Assembly: GCF_014198245.1 (NCBI RefSeq)
Contig: NZ_JACIHE010000001.1
Location: 496,001-560,000, forward strand
From: Bradyrhizobium sp. cir1
GTDB taxonomy: Bacteria > Pseudomonadota > Alphaproteobacteria > Rhizobiales > Xanthobacteraceae
DNA: 64,000 bases
Direction: 5' to 3'
A program made the translations under genes and the position numbers. Below are positions 17,605 through 29,350 of the stretch, piece by piece (the stretch's first letter is position 1; the number at the start of each line of letters is the position of its first letter). A model generated the notes under the pieces. That model had not been told where the DNA came from. It saw only the letters and a list, made by a program, of their open reading frames with translations, and made no database searches.

Positions 17605-18531
17605 ATGAGCCGCCGCGTTTCCTGGGAAGGCGTCTTCCCGGCCGTTACCACGCAATTCCACGACGATCTCTCGCTCGACATCGACGCGACCGCCAAGGTG
17701 ATGGACGGATTGATCCGCGACGGCGTCTCCGGCCTGATCGTCTGCGGCTCGGTCGGTGAGAACACCTCGCTGGAGCGCAAGGAGAAGGTCGCGATCATGG
17801 AGACGGCGAAGTCGGTCGCGGCCGGCCGCGTGCCCGTGCTCTGCGGCATTGCCGAATTCACCACGGCCTTCGCGGTCGAAACGGCGAAGGAAGCCGCGCG
17901 CGTCGGCATCGACGGCGTGATGGTGATGCCGGCACTGGTCTATTCGTCCAAGCCGCACGAGACCGCTGCGCATTTCCGTGCCGTCGCCAGCGCGACGGAT
18001 CTGCCCGTGATGCTCTACAACAATCCGCCGATCTACAAGAACGACGTCACGCCGGACATCCTGGCGACCCTCGCCGACGTCGAGACCGTGGTCTGCTTCA
18101 AGGACTCCTCGGGCGACACCCGCCGCTTCATCGACACAAGGAACATGGTCGGCGACCGCTTCGTGCTGTTCGCCGGCCTCGACGACGTCATCGTCGAGAG
18201 CGTCGCCATGGGCGCCGTAGGCTGGGTCTCCGGAATGTCCAACGCCTTCCCGCGCGAGGGCGAGACGCTGTTCCGCCTGGCCAAGGCCGGCCGCCTTGCC
18301 GAGGCCATGCCGCTCTACGAATGGTTCATGCCGCTCTTGCATCTCGATGCCCGCCCGGACCTCGTCCAGTGCATCAAGCTGTGCGAGCACATCATGGGCC
18401 GCGGCACCGCGCTGACCCGCCCGCCCCGCCTGGCGCTGCTGCCGCAGGAGAAGGCCGCGGTCGAGGCCATGATGGTCAAGGCGCTCAAAAATCGGCCGCG
18501 CCTGCCGGATGTCGGCCTGAAGGCGGCCTAA
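17605..18531 (+). CDS. DapA/NAL superfamily aldolase or deaminase
   Basis: 308 residues, a TIM barrel of the dihydrodipicolinate synthase superfamily. Seen: CGSVGEN (usual GTTGE), the catalytic Tyr in LYNNPP, and the Schiff-base Lys in VCFKDSSGD. The C-terminal pattern VQCIKLCEHIMGRGTALTRPPRLAL resembles the pyrroline-4-hydroxy-2-carboxylate deaminases of hydroxyproline degradation more than lysine-pathway DapA. It closes the second TRAP operon, so it probably acts on the imported compound. Hydroxyproline use is an inference; none of the other pathway enzymes are adjacent. Confidence 0.8.
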   Translation: MSRRVSWEGVFPAVTTQFHDDLSLDIDATAKVMDGLIRDGVSGLIVCGSVGENTSLERKEKVAIMETAKSVAAGRVPVLCGIAEFTTAFAVETAKEAARVGIDGVMVMPALVYSSKPHETAAHFRAVASATDLPVMLYNNPPIYKNDVTPDILATLADVETVVCFKDSSGDTRRFIDTRNMVGDRFVLFAGLDDVIVESVAMGAVGWVSGMSNAFPREGETLFRLAKAGRLAEAMPLYEWFMPLLHLDARPDLVQCIKLCEHIMGRGTALTRPPRLALLPQEKAAVEAMMVKALKNRPRLPDVGLKAA

Positions 18532-18547
18532 CGAAAGCTCTCTCCGT

Positions 18548-18634
18548 CGTCATTGCGAGGAGCCCTTGCGACGAAGCAATCCAGAATATTTCCGCGGAGG
18601 GACGCTGGATTGCTTCGCTGCGCTCGCAATGACG
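18548..18634. repeat. Palindromic intergenic repeat (CGTCATTGCGAG type)
   Basis: Outer arms CGTCATTGCGAG and CTCGCAATGACG with inner arms GAAGCAATCCAG and CTGGATTGCTTC form a long hairpin between two convergent genes. This REP-like element is common in Bradyrhizobiaceae genomes and may help separate the aldolase and hmgL transcripts. Confidence 0.8.
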
Positions 18635-18639
18635 GAGAA

Positions 18640-19551
18640 CTAGGAAACCGCCCGCCTCTTCTTCGCATTCAGCGCCGATGCCACGCGGCTGACGGGCGGC
18701 TTGCCCAGCACGGCGCTCATCGCGTTGGTGGCCGCGAGCAGCTTCTCCATATCGACGCCGGTCCTGATCCCCATGCCTTCGAGCATGTAGACGACATCCT
18801 CGGTCGCGACATTGCCGGTCGCACCCGGCGCGTAGGGACAGCCGCCGAGGCCGCCGGCGGCGGCGTCGATGACGCGGACGCCCTCTTCCATCCCCGCGTA
18901 CAGGTTGGCGAGCGCCTGGCCGTAGGTGTCGTGGAAATGCATCGCGAGCTTGGAAGGCGGGATGCTCGCCGCTACCGCGCGCAGCATCTCCTTCGCCTTG
19001 GCTGGCGTGCCGACGCCGATGGTGTCGCCGAGCGAGATCTCGTAGCAGCCGAGATCCCACAGCGTATTGGCGAGATCAGCCACCGCCTTCGGCTTGATCT
19101 CGCCGTCGAACGGGCAGCCGAGCACGCAGGAGATATAGCCGCGCACCTTGACGCCATCGTCCCTGGCGCGCGCCAGCACCGGCTTGAACCGCTCGATGGA
19201 TTCCGCGACCGTGCAGTTGATGTTGGCGCGGGAAAAGCCTTCGGAGGCCGCCGCAAACACGGAAACGACTTTCGCGCCCGCGGCGCGCGCAGCGTCATAG
19301 CCCTTCTCATTCGGCACCAGCACGTGGAATTCGGCGCCCTTGATGTGGCTGACGCCGCGCAGCACGGCATCCGAACTCGCCATTTGCGGGATCGCCTTGG
19401 ACGAGACGAAGGCGCCGACCTCGACCGTATCGAGGCCGGCCGCAACCAGCGCCTCGATGAAGGCAATGCGGGCCTCGACGCTGACGGGCGTCTTCTCGTT
19501 CTGGAGGCCGTCACGCGGCCCCATCTCGATGATGCGGACCTGGTCGCTCAT
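18640..19551 (-). CDS. mvaB: Hydroxymethylglutaryl-CoA lyase
   Basis: 303 residues. Splits HMG-CoA into acetoacetate and acetyl-CoA, the last step of leucine degradation. Motifs: MGPRDGLQNEK at the start with the metal-binding Asp, SLGDTIGVGTP, HFHDTYGQALAN with metal-ligand His residues, and the family signature GLGGCPYAPGATGNVATED containing the active-site Cys. Last gene of the operon ivd-mccB-mccA-hmgL, one base after the mccA stop. Also called hmgL. Confidence 0.95.
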   Translation of the reverse strand: MSDQVRIIEMGPRDGLQNEKTPVSVEARIAFIEALVAAGLDTVEVGAFVSSKAIPQMASSDAVLRGVSHIKGAEFHVLVPNEKGYDAARAAGAKVVSVFAAASEGFSRANINCTVAESIERFKPVLARARDDGVKVRGYISCVLGCPFDGEIKPKAVADLANTLWDLGCYEISLGDTIGVGTPAKAKEMLRAVAASIPPSKLAMHFHDTYGQALANLYAGMEEGVRVIDAAAGGLGGCPYAPGATGNVATEDVVYMLEGMGIRTGVDMEKLLAATNAMSAVLGKPPVSRVASALNAKKRRAVS

Positions 19552-19552
19552 G

Positions 19553-21556
<2,004 letters not shown>

Positions 21557-21560
21557 CGCA

Positions 21561-23165
21561 TCACATCCTGAACAGGCCGAATTTGGTCGGCTCGATCGGC
21601 GCATTCGATGCCGCCGAGAGGCCGAGGCCGAGCACGAGGCGCGTGTCGGCGGGGTCGATCACGCCGTCGTCCCAGAGCCGCGCGGTCGCGTAATAAGGAT
21701 GCCCCTGGCTCTCATATTGCGCGCGAATGGGCTCGCGGAACTTGTCTTCCTCTTCCTTCGACCAGCTGTCGCCCTTGGCCTCGATATTGTCGCGGCGGAC
21801 CTGGCTCAGAACCATCGAGGCCTGCTCGCCGCCCATCACCGAGATGCGCGCGTTCGGCCACATCCAGAGGAAGCGCGGCGCGTAGGCGCGGCCGCACATG
21901 CCGTAATTGCCGGCGCCGTAGGAGCCGCCGATCACGACGGTGAATTTCGGCACCGAGGCGGTCGCGACCGCCGTCACCAGTTTTGCACCGTCGCGCGCGA
22001 TGCCGCCGGCCTCGTATTTCTTGCCGACCATGAAGCCGGTGATGTTCTGCAGGAACACCAGGGGAATGCCGCGCTGGCAGCACAGCTCGATGAAATGCGC
22101 CCCCTTCAGCGAGCTCTCGCTGAACAAAATGCCGTTGTTGGCGATGATGCCGACCGGATAGCCCCAGATATGGGCGAAGCCGCAGACCAGCGTCGTGCCG
22201 TACAGTTTTTTGAACTCGTCGAACTCCGAGCCGTCCACCACACGGGCAATGATGTCGCGCACGTCGAACGGCTTGCGGCCATCGACCGGCACCACGCCGT
22301 AAATCTCCTCCGCGGCAAACAGCGGATCGCGCGGCGGATGCATGTTGAGGTTCGGCCGCACCGACGGCTTCAGCGTACCGACGATGCGCCGCGCAATCCC
22401 GATCGCATGGGCATCGTTCTGGGCGTAATGATCGGTCACGCCGGACTGCCGCGAATGCACATCGGCGCCGCCGAGCTCCTCGGCGCTCACGACCTCACCG
22501 GTCGCCGCCTTCACCAGCGGCGGGCCGCCGAGGAAGATGGTGCCCTGGTTGCGCACGATGATGCTCTCGTCCGACATCGCCGGCACATAGGCGCCGCCGG
22601 CGGTGCAGGAGCCCATCACGATCGCGATCTGCGGGATTCCTTGCGACGACATCTGCGCCTGGTTGTAGAAGATGCGGCCGAAATGGCGCTCGTCCGGAAA
22701 TATCTCGTCCTGCAGCGGCAGGAAGGCGCCGCCGGAATCCACCATGTAGACGCAAGGAAGGTTGTTCTGCCGCGCGATGTCCTGCGCGCGCAGATGCTTC
22801 TTCACGGTCATCGGGTAATAGGTGCCGCCCTTGATGGTGGCGTCATTGGCGACGATCACGCATTCGCGCCCCGAGATGCGCCCCACCCCGGTGACGACGC
22901 TCGCGGAATGCACGTCGCCGCCATAGAGGCCATAGGCCGCAAGCGGCGACAGCTCCAGGAACGAGGTGCCGGGATCGACCAGCAGGTCGACGCGCTCGCG
23001 TGCCAGCATCTTGCCGCGCGCGGTGTGGCGGTTGCGCGAGGCCTCACCGCCGCCGCCGGCGACCTGGCTGAGCTTTTCGCGCAAATCGGCGACCAGGCCG
23101 CGCATGGATTCGGCGTTGCGTGCAAAGTCCGACGAAGAAGGATCGATGCTGGAATGGAGCGGCAT
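21561..23165 (-). CDS. mccB: Methylcrotonyl-CoA carboxylase, carboxyltransferase beta subunit
   Basis: 534 residues, two crotonase-like halves. Seen: the N-terminal acyl-CoA region ([34 protein letters not shown]) and the C-terminal carboxybiotin region ([46 protein letters not shown]). These are the hallmarks of the methylcrotonyl-CoA enzyme. It transfers the carboxyl group to 3-methylcrotonyl-CoA. It lies 24 bases after ivd and directly before mccA. Confidence 0.94.
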   Translation of the reverse strand: MPLHSSIDPSSSDFARNAESMRGLVADLREKLSQVAGGGGEASRNRHTARGKMLARERVDLLVDPGTSFLELSPLAAYGLYGGDVHSASVVTGVGRISGRECVIVANDATIKGGTYYPMTVKKHLRAQDIARQNNLPCVYMVDSGGAFLPLQDEIFPDERHFGRIFYNQAQMSSQGIPQIAIVMGSCTAGGAYVPAMSDESIIVRNQGTIFLGGPPLVKAATGEVVSAEELGGADVHSRQSGVTDHYAQNDAHAIGIARRIVGTLKPSVRPNLNMHPPRDPLFAAEEIYGVVPVDGRKPFDVRDIIARVVDGSEFDEFKKLYGTTLVCGFAHIWGYPVGIIANNGILFSESSLKGAHFIELCCQRGIPLVFLQNITGFMVGKKYEAGGIARDGAKLVTAVATASVPKFTVVIGGSYGAGNYGMCGRAYAPRFLWMWPNARISVMGGEQASMVLSQVRRDNIEAKGDSWSKEEEDKFREPIRAQYESQGHPYYATARLWDDGVIDPADTRLVLGLGLSAASNAPIEPTKFGLFRM

Positions 23166-23189
23166 GTTGAGTCCAATGAGGTGAAGGAT

Positions 23190-24362
23190 TTAAGCCGTCT
23201 CGGCCATCAGCTCGCGGCCGATCAGCATGCGGCGCACCTCGGATGTCCCGGCGCCGATCTCGTAGAGTTTGGCGTCACGCCAGAGACGGCCGACCGGGAA
23301 TTCGGATGTGTAGCCGACCCCGCCAAGCGCCTGGATCGCCTCGCCCGCCATCCACGTCGCCTTCTCCGCCGAATAGAGGATCGCCGCGGCCGCATCCTTG
23401 CGTAAGCTGCGCGCATGGTCGGCGCGGTCGCAGGCGCGCCCCACCGCATAGACATAGGCGCGCGTGGCCTGCCAGGTCGCATACATGTCGGCGAGCTTGC
23501 CCTGCATCAGCTGGAAGTCGCCGATCGGCTGGCCGAACTGCTTGCGCTCGTGCATGTAGGGCACGACGGCATCCATGCACGCCGCCATGATCCCGAGCGG
23601 GCCGCCGGAGAGCACAGCGCGCTCATAGTCGAGGCCGGACATCAGCACCTTGACGCCCTCGCCCACCTTGCCCATCACGTTCTCCTCGGGCACCTCGCAC
23701 TCGTCGAAGAACAGCGGATAGGTGTTGGAGCCGCGCATGCCGAGCTTGTCGAGATGCTGGCCGTGGGTGAAGCCCTTGAAACCCTTTTCGATCAGGAAGG
23801 CCGTCATGCCGCGCGGGCCGGCCTCCGGATCGGTCTTGGCGTAGACCACCAGCACGTCGGCATCGCCGCCATTGGTGATCCACATCTTGGAGCCGTTGAG
23901 CACGTAGCGGTCGCCGCGCTTGTCGGCGCGCAGCTTCATCGAGACCACGTCGGAGCCGGCGCCGGGCTCGGACATCGCGAGCGCGCCGACATACTCGCCG
24001 GAGATCAGCTTGGGCAGATAGCGCTGGCGCTGCGCGTCATTGCCGTTGCGGCGGATCTGGTTGACGCAGAGGTTGGAGTGGGCGCCGTAGGACAGCCCCA
24101 CAGCGGCGGACCCGCGCGAAATCTCCTCCATGGCGACGATATGGGCGAGATAGCCCATGTTGGAGCCGCCATATTGCTCGGGGGCGGTCATGCCGAGCAG
24201 GCCGAGGTCGCCAAGGCGCTTCCACAGGTCCGCCGGGAACAAATTGGCCTTCTCGATCTCGGCAGCGCGCGGGGTGATCTCCGCCTCCACGAAGGCGCGG
24301 AGCGTGTCGCGCAGCATACCGATGTCTTCGCCCAGATCGAAATCGATGCTCGGGATGTTCAA
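23190..24362 (-). CDS. ivd: Isovaleryl-CoA dehydrogenase (TTG start)
   Basis: 390 residues. Acyl-CoA dehydrogenase that oxidises isovaleryl-CoA to 3-methylcrotonyl-CoA, passing electrons to ETF. Motifs: [34 protein letters not shown], and [14 protein letters not shown], where the Glu matches the catalytic residue of this family rather than that of short-chain dehydrogenases. The C-terminus has [19 protein letters not shown]. The start is TTG at 24362 ([14 protein letters not shown] follows) because GGAGG lies 7 bases before it. First gene of the leucine operon. Confidence 0.93.
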   Translation of the reverse strand: MNIPSIDFDLGEDIGMLRDTLRAFVEAEITPRAAEIEKANLFPADLWKRLGDLGLLGMTAPEQYGGSNMGYLAHIVAMEEISRGSAAVGLSYGAHSNLCVNQIRRNGNDAQRQRYLPKLISGEYVGALAMSEPGAGSDVVSMKLRADKRGDRYVLNGSKMWITNGGDADVLVVYAKTDPEAGPRGMTAFLIEKGFKGFTHGQHLDKLGMRGSNTYPLFFDECEVPEENVMGKVGEGVKVLMSGLDYERAVLSGGPLGIMAACMDAVVPYMHERKQFGQPIGDFQLMQGKLADMYATWQATRAYVYAVGRACDRADHARSLRKDAAAAILYSAEKATWMAGEAIQALGGVGYTSEFPVGRLWRDAKLYEIGAGTSEVRRMLIGRELMAETA

Positions 24363-24436
24363 GGCGATTCCTCCGTTATTTGACCCCGAACCTAGCGGTC
24401 TCGGGGCCCTCAGGCGGTCGAAAAGGTTGCATTTTC

Positions 24437-24450
24437 CGCCAAACTTGGCG
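24437..24450. promoter_or_regulatory. Inverted repeat between ivd and AraC-type regulator
   Basis: Perfect 6-bp inverted repeat CGCCAA-AC-TTGGCG in the short divergent region between ivd and the regulator. It is a candidate regulator-binding or promoter-associated site. No matching second copy was noticed. Confidence 0.4.
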
Positions 24451-24473
24451 AGGATTTTCCGGAGGGAATTCCG

Positions 24474-25502
24474 ATGACTTTCCAAGCCGCAGCCGCGATC
24501 CCGCGCCGCGCCGTGACCCCAGCCGCCTTCGTCCGCGGCGTGGTGGCCGCCTATGCGCGATATGGACTGGACCCGGCTGAAGCGTTGCAGCGGGGTCAAA
24601 TAGCGCCAGACCTTGTCAATTCTCCGGATGGGCGGGTCACGGCCGTCCAGTTCGAGGCCCTGGCCGGCCATGCCATGCGCGAGCTCGACGACGAGGCGCT
24701 CGGCTGGTTCTCGCGCCGGCTTCCTTTCGGCACCTATGGCATGCTGTGCCGCGCCTCGATCACGGCGCCGACGCTGGAGGTGGCGCTCAAGCGCTGGTGC
24801 CGGCACCACCGCCTGCTCACCGAGGACGTGCTGCTTGATCTCGAGGTCGGCGAGGAGACCGCAATCGTGTCGATCCGGGAGCGGCATGACCTCGGCACCT
24901 TGCGCGAATTCTGCCTGGTCACCCTGCTCCGCTACGTGCTCGGCTTCTCCTGCTGGGCGGTGGATTCCAAGATCGCGCTCCGCGCCGCCGAATTCCCCCA
25001 CCCGGAGCCGGGCCACGTTTCGGTCTATCCGACCATCTTCTGCAGAAACGTCAGCTTCGACGCGGCCCATGCCCGCATCATCTTCGACAAGCACTATCTC
25101 TCGCTGCCGCTGACCCGCAGCGCCGCCGATCTCGACAACATGCTCAAGGGCGCGCTCAGGCTCACGGTGCTGCCCTATCGGCGCGACCGCCTGCTGGTCG
25201 AGCGTGTCCGCCGCGTGCTGCGCAATGCGCGCGGACGCAGTCTTGGCGCAGAGGATGTCGCGAGCGAGCTCGCGCTCTCCACGCGCACCATGCACCGGCG
25301 CCTGCGCGAGGAATCCACCTCGCTGCGCGATCTCAAGGAAGAGGCAAAATTCGAGCTGGCCAAACAGGAACTGATGCGCGGCCGCGCCCCGATCAAGCGG
25401 ATCGCCGAGATCGCCGGCTTCCGCAACGAGAAGAGCTTCTCGCGTGCCTTCCGCACCTGGACCGGCGCCTCCCCGCGCGAGTTTCGCGGCAGATATCGCT
25501 GA
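24474..25502 (+). CDS. AraC-family regulator of the leucine operon (probable)
   Basis: 342 residues. N-terminal arabinose-binding-like ligand domain of the OruR/MmsR type (about residues 20-210) and a C-terminal double helix-turn-helix ([34 protein letters not shown], then [36 protein letters not shown]). CGGAGGG precedes the ATG at 24474. Divergent from ivd with 111 bases between starts, so it most likely activates ivd-mccB-mccA-hmgL in response to a branched acyl compound. Confidence 0.9.
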   Translation: MTFQAAAAIPRRAVTPAAFVRGVVAAYARYGLDPAEALQRGQIAPDLVNSPDGRVTAVQFEALAGHAMRELDDEALGWFSRRLPFGTYGMLCRASITAPTLEVALKRWCRHHRLLTEDVLLDLEVGEETAIVSIRERHDLGTLREFCLVTLLRYVLGFSCWAVDSKIALRAAEFPHPEPGHVSVYPTIFCRNVSFDAAHARIIFDKHYLSLPLTRSAADLDNMLKGALRLTVLPYRRDRLLVERVRRVLRNARGRSLGAEDVASELALSTRTMHRRLREESTSLRDLKEEAKFELAKQELMRGRAPIKRIAEIAGFRNEKSFSRAFRTWTGASPREFRGRYR

Positions 25503-25593
25503 GGCGCGCCGTTATCTGCTTGTCATAAACTGACGGCCCCCGAGATCGCTCCCGGAGGCCGCAATGTCCTGGATCAGGTCTTGAATTCAGGCG

Positions 25594-25890
25594 TTAGTTC
25601 TGCGCGCCCGAACGAACCTTGGGCTGCTTCGGCTGCTTGGTCTGCTTCGGCTGGAAAGCGAGCGCGTCGTTGGTGGTCTTGGCGCCGCCGCTCTGCGAGC
25701 ACGTGCCGCCGATGCCGCCGGCCGCCTGCCGGCAGGCTTCCATGGTCGGAAAGCCGCAGCCATGAGCGGCCTGGGCTCCGTTGGTGATGCAGTAGTCTTC
25801 TGCCTGCGCAGCCGGCGCGGTCAGAACCAGAAACGCAGACGCAAACAGCATCGCAGCGGAAGCCGCGAACGTCTTCGAGATCGATGTCAT
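25594..25890 (-). CDS. Small secreted cysteine-containing protein (DUF3551-like)
   Basis: 98 residues. Signal peptide MTSISKTFAASAAMLF ... APAAQA, then a core DYCITNGAQAAHGCGFPTMEACRQAAGGIGGTC with four Cys residues, close to the DUF3551 pattern of Bradyrhizobium. The tail has KQTKQPKQPK. GGAAAAG lies before the ATG at 25890. Periplasmic, probably disulfide-bonded; function unknown. Confidence 0.75.
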   Translation of the reverse strand: MTSISKTFAASAAMLFASAFLVLTAPAAQAEDYCITNGAQAAHGCGFPTMEACRQAAGGIGGTCSQSGGAKTTNDALAFQPKQTKQPKQPKVRSGAQN

Positions 25891-26112
25891 GTTGTCTTTT
25901 CCTGCTTCAGGGTCCCACAAAAGAGTCCTCGGCATGCGAGGCAGGCTGAGGTTCACACCTTGCATCTAGGCGGCGCTGCGGAGCCGACAATCACGGCTCA
26001 GCGCATTGCAGGACTTCCCAAATCACATGTCACAGTTAGGTGAGTTACTAATGCATTCTGGTTCGGCTTTGGCGAAGCCTGCGATCAATCGGTCCGAGGG
26101 AACTCGAATCAA

Positions 26113-26604
26113 CTAGCTCGCCGGCACCGCCGCGACCTCCTGCAACGGCAGCGGCACGTCCTTGGCAACCCCGAGCACCGGAAAGCTGCGGACGTTCTTG
26201 ACGTCAGGCATCGCGGCGAAATGCAGCAACTGCTGGCGCATGTTCTCGACGCTCGGCGCGACGCATTTGAGGAGATAGTCGGTGTCGCCCGATATCCGCC
26301 AGCACTGCTGGATGCGCGGGATCGCGGCGATCGAGCTCTCGAACGCCTCGAGCACCGGCTGGGCCTGGCTGCCGAGCTGGATCGAGACGAACGACACCAC
26401 CTCATAGCCGAGCAGCCGCTCGTCGATCACGGCGCGCACTGCCCGGATCACGCCGCGGCTGAACAGCGATTTCAGCCGGCGCAGGCAGTTCGGCGCGGAG
26501 ACGCCGACGCGCAGCGCCAGCTCGTTGTTGCGAACCCGCCCGTCCTGCTGCAACTCGGATAAGATCTTCAGATCGACGCCGTCGAGCTGGTCACGCCCCG
26601 CCAT
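26113..26604 (-). CDS. Lrp/AsnC-family transcriptional regulator
   Basis: 163 residues. N-terminal helix-turn-helix (LDGVDLKILSELQQDGRVRNNELALRVGVSAPNCLRRLKSL) and a C-terminal RAM ligand domain (VVSFVSIQLGSQ ... CWRISGDTDYLLKCVAPSVENM). Feast/famine regulators of this type respond to amino acids. No divergent partner lies beside it; the upstream side is a repeat region, so its target is not evident. Confidence 0.92.
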   Translation of the reverse strand: MAGRDQLDGVDLKILSELQQDGRVRNNELALRVGVSAPNCLRRLKSLFSRGVIRAVRAVIDERLLGYEVVSFVSIQLGSQAQPVLEAFESSIAAIPRIQQCWRISGDTDYLLKCVAPSVENMRQQLLHFAAMPDVKNVRSFPVLGVAKDVPLPLQEVAAVPAS

Positions 26605-26720
26605 CCCCCCACCCCGTCATGGTCGTGTCATGGCGACCAGCGAAGCACGGGGCGAGATTGGTGCCAACCACCTAGGCTTCCCTGAGGCTGAAAAGGCGAG
26701 GCGGGAAGCTTGCCTGCGGC

Positions 26721-26836
26721 CCATCCTTCGAGACGCCCGCCTCCAGCGGGCCCTCAGGATGAGGTCACGTTTCGCGGCAGGATATTAGACCCTCATGGTG
26801 AGGAACTCGCCAAAAGCGGGCGTCTCGAACCATGCA
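26721..26836. repeat. Double-hairpin dispersed repeat, copy a
   Basis: First hairpin CCTTCGAGACGCCCGC ... GCGGGCCCTCAGGATGAGG, second CCTCATGGTGAGG ... GCGGGCGTCTCGAA. The same two-hairpin unit occurs at 37757-37870 and 39259-39390. Occupies most of the gap between the AsnC-type regulator and the complex I subunit. Confidence 0.8.
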
Positions 26837-26876
26837 GGCCGAGCTCACGCGGCCCCATCTCTGATGAGAATGGTCT

Positions 26877-27182
26877 TTAATGCGTCCAGGGCTCGCCGCG
26901 CCGGAACGAGAAATTGTCGGCATAGGCGACCGGCCGGCGAATCGAATCCTGGGGCTCGATGACCTGGTAGGCGATGCCCTTGCGCTCGCAATAGGCGACC
27001 GCCTCTTCCCTGCTGTCGAAGCGCAGGGTGATCTGCTGCTTCATGTCGCCCGACGAGGTCCAGCCCATCAGCGGCTCGACCGCGCGCGGCTGCTCCGGCT
27101 CGTAGTCGAGCTGCCATTCCTTCGTCTTGGACCGGCCGGATTGCATCGCGTTCTTGGCGGGCTTGAAAATGCGTGCGGTCAT
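26877..27182 (-). CDS. NADH dehydrogenase accessory subunit, NDUFS4-like
   Basis: 101 residues, the ETC complex I subunit family (homologous to mitochondrial NDUFS4/18 kDa). Seen: ARIFKPAKNAMQSGRSKTKEWQLDYE, PLMGWTSSGDMKQQITLRFDSREEAVAYCERKGI and the aromatic end YADNFSFRRGEPWTH. It stabilises complex I near the N-module. It is encoded alone, away from nuo genes, as is usual in alphaproteobacteria. The ATG at 27182 gives the normal family start. Confidence 0.9.
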   Translation of the reverse strand: MTARIFKPAKNAMQSGRSKTKEWQLDYEPEQPRAVEPLMGWTSSGDMKQQITLRFDSREEAVAYCERKGIAYQVIEPQDSIRRPVAYADNFSFRRGEPWTH

Positions 27183-27442
27183 GGGTGGTCCGGGCCTCGT
27201 TTTTCGTCTTTTCGTTCGATTTCGATGCGTCAGGGTGGCAGTTGGTGGAAACCTCAGGGATAGTATAGAGACACCGATTGGGAACTGATTGGTGATTCCG
27301 GCACCCCCGGTAGCCTCTGCGACGGTATAGTCATTATGCTGCACCGTGACAATTGCGTACCCGCCTTCCGCGCCGGGATCCCGCCCGGCGGCACAACCTC
27401 CCCGACCTCCGCCTGTCCGCCCCCTTCGAGAGCTCCCGTCGC

Positions 27443-28615
27443 ATGGCCTTCCTGAACATCAACGCCACGCTGCCCGAAAAGGGCCGCGACCTCAGGCTCG
27501 ACCTGTTTCGCGGTGTCGCGAACTGGGCGATCTTCCTCGACCATATCCCCGACAACGTGGTGAACTGGATCACCACGCGCAACTACGGCTTTTCCGACGC
27601 CGCCGACCTGTTCGTCTTCATCTCCGGCTACACCGCCTCCTTCGTCTATGCGCGGATGATGCTGGACCGCGGCTTCATCGTCGGCGCCACCAGGCTCACC
27701 AAGCGGGTCTGGCAGCTCTACGTCGCCCACATCATCCTGTTCGTGATCTACATCGCCTCGATCAGCTATCTGGCGCTGCGCTTCGGCGATTCCGAGATGA
27801 TCAACGAGTTCAACGTCGCCGGCCTCGTCGACAACGCCACCGAGACGCTGCGCCAAGGCCTGTTCCTGCGCTTCAAGCCGCTCAATCTCGACGTGCTGCC
27901 GCTCTACATCGTGCTGATGGGGCTATTTCCGCCGGTGCTGTGGTTCATGCTGCGCAAGCCCGATCTGACCATGGCGCTGTCGATCGTGCTGTGGCTCGCC
28001 GCGCGCCATTACGGCTGGAACCTGACCGCCTATCCGGCCGGCCAGTGGTACTTCAACCCGTATTGCTGGCAGGTGCTGTTCGTGTTCGGCGCCTGGTGCT
28101 CCATGGGCGGCGCGCGGCGCTCGATGACGCTGATCAATTCGCCGATCACGCTGTGGCTCTGCCTCGGCTATCTCCTGTTCGCGCTTGTCATGACCATGGC
28201 CGGCCGCTTCCCCACTCTCGCCGGCATGTTCCCGGAATGGCTGTTCTCGGCCTTCAACCCGAACGACAAGACCAACCTCGCGCCCTACCGCTTCCTCCAT
28301 TTCGTCGTGATCGTGATCCTGGTGATCCGCTTCGTGCCGAAGGACTGGCCGGGCCTGGAATGGAAGGTGTTCGACCCGCTGATCGTGTGCGGCCAGCAGT
28401 CGCTCGCGGTGTTCTGCGTCGGCGTGTTCCTGTCCTTCGTCGGCCATTTCGAACTGTCGATGAGCTCGGGCTCGCTGTTCGCGCAGCTCTTCGTCTCCAT
28501 CGCCGGCATCGCGATCATGACGACCGTGGCCTATTACATCTCGTGGTCGAAGAAGCAGGACAAGCCGCTGAAGCCGCCGCCGGCCAAGCCGGCAGCGGAG
28601 GCGAAGGCCGCCTGA
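27443..28615 (+). CDS. opgC: OpgC family membrane protein
   Basis: 390 residues with about ten membrane spans and a cytoplasmic basic tail (WSKKQDKPLKPPPAKP). N-terminal RDLRLDLFRGVANWAIFLDHIPDNVVNW and DAADLFVFISGYTASFVYAR are hallmarks of OpgC (acyltransferase-3-like), which adds succinyl groups to periplasmic glucans. Bradyrhizobium makes cyclic beta-glucans needed for symbiosis and osmotic adaptation, a plausible substrate. ATG 27443 chosen; a TTG-led extension from 27353 is unlikely. Confidence 0.88.
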   Translation: MAFLNINATLPEKGRDLRLDLFRGVANWAIFLDHIPDNVVNWITTRNYGFSDAADLFVFISGYTASFVYARMMLDRGFIVGATRLTKRVWQLYVAHIILFVIYIASISYLALRFGDSEMINEFNVAGLVDNATETLRQGLFLRFKPLNLDVLPLYIVLMGLFPPVLWFMLRKPDLTMALSIVLWLAARHYGWNLTAYPAGQWYFNPYCWQVLFVFGAWCSMGGARRSMTLINSPITLWLCLGYLLFALVMTMAGRFPTLAGMFPEWLFSAFNPNDKTNLAPYRFLHFVVIVILVIRFVPKDWPGLEWKVFDPLIVCGQQSLAVFCVGVFLSFVGHFELSMSSGSLFAQLFVSIAGIAIMTTVAYYISWSKKQDKPLKPPPAKPAAEAKAA

Positions 28616-28784
28616 GCCGGGTGCGTCCGCCCGTTCGGGCGGGCCGTTCCGATGCCGCTTTCGCTTTGTCCAGGCCCCGGATTGACCTGCGTCAACCAGG
28701 GCCGGCGCCGGCCGACCTAGTGTCGCTGCGACTCCCGTCGCCGCACCGACGTCGGCGGCTTCCTCCCGGACAAGGCCCAAACGC

Positions 28785-29210
28785 ATGCCCTCTCATTTTC
28801 ACGCCGTTGTATGGATCGACCACGCGCAGGCCCGGATCTTCCATCTTGGCCTGAGCGGCTCCGACGAAATCACGCTGCATCCGCATCTGCCGACGCGACA
28901 TCTGCATCACAAGGCCAACGTGACCGGCAGCGGCCATGCCGCGCCCGACAAGACGTTCTACGCTGAAGTGACCACGGCCATCGCCGATGCCGGCGAGATC
29001 CTGATCATCGGTCCGGCGAGCGCGAAGACCGAGCTCGCCAACCACATTCGCGCGCACGCCCCGGATCTCGCCAAGCGGATTGCCGCGGTCGAATCGGCCG
29101 ATCATCCCTCCGACAACGAGATCGTCGCCTACGCGAAACGTCACTTCAAAATGCCGCCGCCGCGCGTGCAGGCGCCGGGATCGGCCACCGGCGAGCGGCA
29201 CGCGGGTTGA
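28785..29210 (+). CDS. Host-attachment/eRF1-like fold protein
   Basis: 141 residues. MPSHFHAVVWIDHAQARIFHLG resembles the bacterial eRF1-like (baeRF/host attachment) family, with HHKANVTGSGHAAPDKTFYAEVTTAI and the glycine-turn ILIIGPASAKTELANHIRAH. Such proteins are annotated as host attachment or translational machinery proteins; the fold suggests ribosome or RNA contact. Single gene after opgC with a short hairpin between. Function inferred only from resemblance. Confidence 0.7.
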   Translation: MPSHFHAVVWIDHAQARIFHLGLSGSDEITLHPHLPTRHLHHKANVTGSGHAAPDKTFYAEVTTAIADAGEILIIGPASAKTELANHIRAHAPDLAKRIAAVESADHPSDNEIVAYAKRHFKMPPPRVQAPGSATGERHAG

Positions 29211-29226
29211 GCGGGAGCGCGGCCTT

Positions 29227-29350
29227 CTAAAGCGCGATGAGATTTGGATGAACCGTCATCGCGCTTCAGGTTGTTGTTTACGCATGATCTCTCCGGAAAA
29301 CCGCTTCGCACTTTGCGCTACGCGGCCCTCCGGGTCCGGATCATGCTCTA
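29227..29350. repeat. Dispersed repeat CTAAAGCGCGATGAG...GATCATGCTCTAG, copy 1
   Basis: Starts with a hairpin AAGCGCGATGA ... TCATCGCGCTT, then GGTTGTTGTTTACGCATGATC, and ends GGGTCCGGATCATGCTCTAG. Near-identical copy at 35118-35240 and an inverted shorter copy at 38436-38540. Its right edge supplies the stop codon of the next minus-strand gene. Confidence 0.85.

Noticed and set aside
17605..18531. Lysine-pathway DapA
   Set aside because: Linked to TRAP transport and with a C-terminal motif like hydroxyproline-pathway deaminases; GSVGEN replaces GTTGE.
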